From positions 80,001-107,500 of the forward strand of contig MCFG01000124.1 in the NCBI GenBank assembly GCA_002104895.1: a stretch of 27,500 nt of DNA, written 5' to 3'. The notes under the pieces are model-generated. The model was given only the letters and a program-made list of their open reading frames with translations. It was not told the origin of the DNA and searched no databases. The translations under genes were made by a program, and so were the position numbers. Source of the DNA: Anaeromyces robustus. Its lineage: Eukaryota > Neocallimastigomycota > Neocallimastigomycetes > Neocallimastigales > Neocallimastigaceae. Position 1 is the first letter of the stretch. Each line of letters opens with the position of its first letter. Positions 24,073-27,500 of this stretch are shown here, one piece after another.

Positions 24073-24160
24073 AATAAATAAATAAATAAATTAATATATA
24101 AATAAATCAATATAAATAAGTAAATAAATAAATAGATAACAAATAGATAAATAAATAATA
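24073..24160. repeat. Degenerate (TAAA)n array
   Basis: TAAA units are mixed with TATA, TCAA and TAGA variants. It is the third TAAA-polarity array right of 22.9 kb. Confidence 0.75.
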
Positions 24161-26149
24161 ATAACTTATTATATATAAATAATTATAAATATATTAAAAT
24201 ATTAAACTATTAATTGATTGTTAATATATTATTTTATATGTATATAAATAATTAAAATATAATTATAATTATAATATTCTCATATTCAAATGCATTCATA
24301 AATATTATATATATATAATATAATCTAATATATTGTTATTTTAATATATTTAAATTGTCCTTAGTTACTATATAATAATAAATTGATTTTAATACATACT
24401 TTAATAAGAATAGAATATAATTATTGATTGATTTTAATCATTTTTACATTATAAATTAATATATTAATTTATATATTCAGTAATATATTATTATATAAAA
24501 CATATATATTAATCCTATATATATTGGAAATATATATAAAATATATTATAATATATTATATGTTTATTTTCAATATATACAAAATATATTAATATTATAC
24601 TATATTATATATTATTTTTAATATGTTATAATATAATTTATAATATCATCAATGATTATATTAAAATTTCTATATTAAACTTTTTTATAGATGGTGATAG
24701 AACTATATAAATGTTTATTATTTATAAGCTTTCTTAATATAAAGATGTTATTTTAATAGATTTAAAACTAATATATTATATAATATATTGTTCTATTTAA
24801 TATTATATATGATTTAATAAAATAATATATATAAAACAATTTAAATAAATTATTTTAAGAAACAAGATTTGATAACATGTTTCAATTGGAATATATAAAT
24901 AATATGTTTTTTTATATATTATACAATATATTTTTTTTATTTATATTATTTTATAAATGCTAGCCAACAGTTATAATATAATTTATAATATAATTTATAA
25001 TATAGTTATAATATAGTTATAATATAATTATAATATATTATATATATACATAAATAAAAATGCATTAACCATATGGAAATTAAATAAATAAGAATTTAAT
25101 TATTATATAGATTAATATATTAGAATATAATATTATTATAGGTTTAATATTAAGTTTAAATTTCTTATATTTTTATTCCCTTGTTTCTTTTTTATTTTTT
25201 TTATATCTAATTTTTCTCCTTGAAAAGAATATTATATATTATAAAAATTTATTATTATTATTATTATTATTATTATAAAAATAAGTGCATAAATAATTAT
25301 TAGGTTAAATAAATTATTAATAAAGTTTAAGAAATAAACCTTAATTATTTGGATAAATTTAATATTTAAATAAAATATTAAATATTAAATAATCTTAAAA
25401 TTTCAAAATAAATAATAAATAATAAATAAAATAGAAAAAATTTTTTTTTTATATATAAACTTGGAAAATACTTCAAAAGTTTTTTTTTTTTTTTTTTTTT
25501 TTGCTTTTTATTCAATAATTTTTTTTAAAGTGGATTAATAGTTTATAAAGAATTATTTTTTTTTTTATTACAAAAGAGAGAAAAATAAAAAAAAAAAGGA
25601 AATTTTTATTTTTTTTATTTTAGACTTTAAAAATAAAAAAAAAAAAAAACATAGTTTTATATAATATTTATTGATAATATTATTTATTTAATTTTTTTTT
25701 TTTTATTTTTTACAGATAAAATATTTCTTTTTTTTTCTTTCTTTCTTTTTTTTTGATTTTGTTTTATATTAAAATATAGAAAAACTTTTTTTTTTAATTA
25801 AATAATATAATTAATCTTATTATAATATAAACATAAATTTAATAAATTTATTAATTTATAAATTGTGTTTATAATCAACTAACTAAAAGGGAAAAATAAT
25901 TAATATTAAAAAGCAAGGAAATAATTTAATTTATAATCAATAACTAAATACTAATCAGTTAGTAATAAAATCAATTAAAAATATTATAATAATTAATTAT
26001 ATATAAATTCAATCAACAAAGGAAAAAAAAAAACTATAATTTTTATTTTTTTAATTAAATTTTAAGGTAAATATTATTCATTTTTTTTAATAATAAATAA
26101 TAAAATAATAAAAGATTTAAAAAGTAAAAAAGAAGAAAACTTTATTTAT
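24161..26149. other. Gene-free A/T desert, right part
   Basis: TA-alternating sequence dominates to about 25.15 kb, including a 22-base perfect palindrome ATAAATTAATATATTAATTTAT near 24452-24473. T-rich and A-rich blocks then run toward the last gene. No ORF of note, RNA gene or mobile element was found. The promoter of the gene at 26580 should lie in the final part. Confidence 0.5.
24970..25041. repeat. TTATAATATAA-type tandem repeat, about 6 copies
   Basis: Successive TTATAATATAAT and TTATAATATAG units, 11-13 bp each, form a short tandem array. Confidence 0.8.
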
Positions 26150-26570
26150 TATTCAAATATTTATAGCGCAAATAGATAAAATAAATAGAAATATTTTTTA
26201 TTTATATTATTATTATAAAAAAGAATTAATTATATAAATAATAAAAATAGTAAATTTAGAATAAATAGAATCATTAATTATTATTATTATTATTATAAAA
26301 AAGAATTAATTATGTAAATAATATAAATAGTAAAATAGATAGAATAGATGTACTTATTTTTTTTATTATTATAAAAATCAATTAATTATGTAAATAGTAA
26401 AATAGATTGAATAAATGGAATAAATAAAATTATTTATTTTATTATTATTATAAAAAAGAATTAATTATAAATAATATAAATAGTAAAAAAAGATAGAATA
26501 AATAAATATAATTATTATTATTATTATCATTATTATTATAAAATCTAATGCCATTTATTTTTTATAATAG
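26067..26570 (+). other. Possible 5'UTR intron upstream of the last gene
   Basis: A donor-like AAGGTAAATA (GT at 26067) and an acceptor TTTTTTATAATAG (AG at 26569-26570) bracket 504 bases. A CTAAT branch-like string lies at 26545-26549, 20 bases before the AG. The downstream exon would begin ATAAACAAAATG. No conserved coding sequence supports the donor, so only the acceptor is reasonably convincing. Confidence 0.35.
26150..26550. repeat. Imperfect ~76-88 bp tandem repeat, 4 copies plus a partial
   Basis: The landmark TTATAAAAAAGAATTAATTA recurs with its string starting near 26213, 26293, 26369 (as TTATAAAAATCAATTAATTA) and 26448, with a truncated form at 26536. Between landmarks each copy carries variants of AATATAAATAGTAAAATAGA then GAATAAATAGAA. 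The array ends about 30 bases before the start codon at 26580, so it lies in the promoter, 5' UTR or a 5'UTR intron of that gene. Confidence 0.85.
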
Positions 26571-26574
26571 ATAA
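26548..26574 (+). other. 8-codon upstream ORF before the last gene
   Basis: ATG CCA TTT ATT TTT TAT AAT AGA TAA ends six bases before the main ATG. It would matter for translation only if the mRNA starts upstream and the putative acceptor at 26570 is not used; splicing there would remove its start. Confidence 0.5.
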
Positions 26575-26579
26575 ACAAA

Positions 26580-27200
26580 ATGCTTGTTGCTGAATCACCA
26601 ATTGAACGTATTCCTTTCCAAAAAAGTAATATTTACAAACCAAAACCTATAAAAAGCTATACTCCATCAAGTAGTGGCTCTTCTTCACCAGTTTTTAACA
26701 AATCACATATAATATCTGCTAACCCAACTGCTAAACAATTAGCTGCATTTGCTGCCTATGGATCTTTTTCACATCAATCTCTTTCTAGAAATGGATTTGC
26801 TACTGGTCCTTACTTCAGATATTGGCAAGATTTATTCGATCTTAGACCAAGTCGTTTAATTTTTGCCTTAACTCTTGTATATGAAATTTTAGGTAAGAAG
26901 GATACACCATCCTTCCTTATGAAGTATGGTGATGATAAATTTGATTGGATACATCCTTCTATGCCTTTAGGATCCATGTATGCTCGTGCTGTTGGTCCAA
27001 CTCAACCACCATCAACTGTAGAAATGTTATACACTTGTGGTGCTGCTTCATGGTGTAATGGCGATGCTGCCTATCTTATGAAGTTTACTAGAAATGCTGA
27101 TGTATATGCAAAAGAATTAGAATTAGAAAAAAAGGGTGAAGATGAAGTTTTGGATAAAAATGTTTTAATTCGTGCCGTTGCCGCTATTTTAGATCTTTAA
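26580..27200 (+). CDS. Unrecognised 206-residue protein, single exon
   Basis: I do not recognise this protein. The frame is intact from ATG to TAA and stands out sharply in base content from its flanks. Residues 1-45 are Ser/Pro/Lys-rich and probably disordered (SSSGSSSP at about 31-38). From about 48 on it looks folded, with aromatic and Gly-rich stretches: AAFAAYGSFSHQSL, GPYFRYWQDLF, a hydrophobic helix RLIFALTLVYEILG, HPSMPLGSMYARAVGP, then TCGAASWCNGDAAYLMKF with two cysteines, a Glu/Lys-rich linker and a hydrophobic C-terminus IRAVAAILDL. There is no signal peptide and no clear transmembrane span. C-ending and AAG codons are commoner than in the other genes, which in AT-biased genomes suggests high expression or a different origin. 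The start is the first in-frame ATG, preceded by ACAAA. AATAAA strings at 27252-27257 and 27281-27286 could be poly(A) signals. Confidence 0.88.
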   Translation: MLVAESPIERIPFQKSNIYKPKPIKSYTPSSSGSSSPVFNKSHIISANPTAKQLAAFAAYGSFSHQSLSRNGFATGPYFRYWQDLFDLRPSRLIFALTLVYEILGKKDTPSFLMKYGDDKFDWIHPSMPLGSMYARAVGPTQPPSTVEMLYTCGAASWCNGDAAYLMKFTRNADVYAKELELEKKGEDEVLDKNVLIRAVAAILDL

Positions 27201-27500
27201 AATTATTAAAGAGAAAAATCAATTTTTTTTAAAAAAAAAAAAAAAAAGAACAATAAAATACAGCAACATATAAAATTATTAATAAAGTATAATTATATAT
27301 ACTTTATCCTCTCTCTTTTTATACTCTTTTTTTTTTTTATATCCTCTATAAAATATATATGGATACGATATACTAAAAAAAAAACATCTTTTATATTTTT
27401 TTCTTTTCATGGGTATGTTTATAATAAATATTTAACTTGGAAAAAAAAAAAAGATAAAAAAGAGACTTTAGCATATCACCATTATAAAACAACATAACAT
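27201..27500. other. 3' flank of the last gene, nothing further supported
   Basis: A poly-T/poly-A block (about 27222-27247), two AATAAA strings, CT-rich tracts (about 27307-27346) and unstructured A/T sequence run to the window edge. No start of another gene was seen. Confidence 0.5.

Noticed and set aside
24452-24473. 22-base perfect palindrome of A and T
   Set aside because: In TA-alternating DNA such palindromes arise often by chance; it is kept only as a note.

Overview
The window is extremely AT-rich eukaryotic nuclear DNA with spliceosomal introns. Four protein-coding genes can be supported, three of them only after joining exons across GT...AG introns. The exons are visibly richer in G+C than the introns and spacers, which are almost pure A/T with homopolymers, TA arrays and tetranucleotide arrays. 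Extreme AT bias, short exons, a fungal-type vezatin-family protein, an organelle-targeted Nfs1 and a 16 kb gene-free stretch together suggest an anaerobic gut fungus (Neocallimastigomycota). Dictyostelid-like amoebae share the AT bias and asparagine runs but are normally much more gene-dense, so I rank them second. This assignment is inference.

Layout. 1-3509 (minus): five exons of a vezatin/Inp2-type membrane protein, whose 3' end lies beyond the left edge. 3510-4333: a divergent intergenic region holding both promoters. 4334-6036 (plus): four exons of ALG14, the membrane subunit of the UDP-GlcNAc transferase of N-glycan assembly. 6037-7184: a convergent 3'-3' spacer of T-rich microsatellites, including a GGTTTT array. 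7185-10153 (minus): seven exons of NFS1, the cysteine desulfurase of mitochondria or hydrogenosomes, including a 35-nt last exon. 10154-26579: a 16.4 kb desert of A/T microsatellites, poly-T/poly-A blocks, tandem arrays and one notable inverted repeat, with no gene I can support. 26580-27200 (plus): an intact single-exon gene for a 206-residue protein that I do not recognise. Its codons are more G/C-ending than its neighbours', and a roughly 80-bp tandem repeat and a possible 5'UTR intron lie just upstream.

The genes are unrelated in pathway: organelle tethering or transport, ER glycosylation, Fe-S cluster and tRNA sulfur supply, and an orphan. Each looks independently transcribed. The vezatin gene and ALG14 share a divergent promoter region; ALG14 and NFS1 converge.

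Most notable points: the unrecognised gene at the right end, the many AAG 3' splice sites (7 of 13 inferred introns), the inverted repeat near 19.2-19.35 kb, the polarity switch of tetranucleotide arrays near 22.9 kb, and the presence of a myosin-cargo-receptor-type protein if the host really is a hydrogenosome-bearing fungus. I found no recognisable transposon, virus-like element, tRNA, rRNA or CRISPR array.
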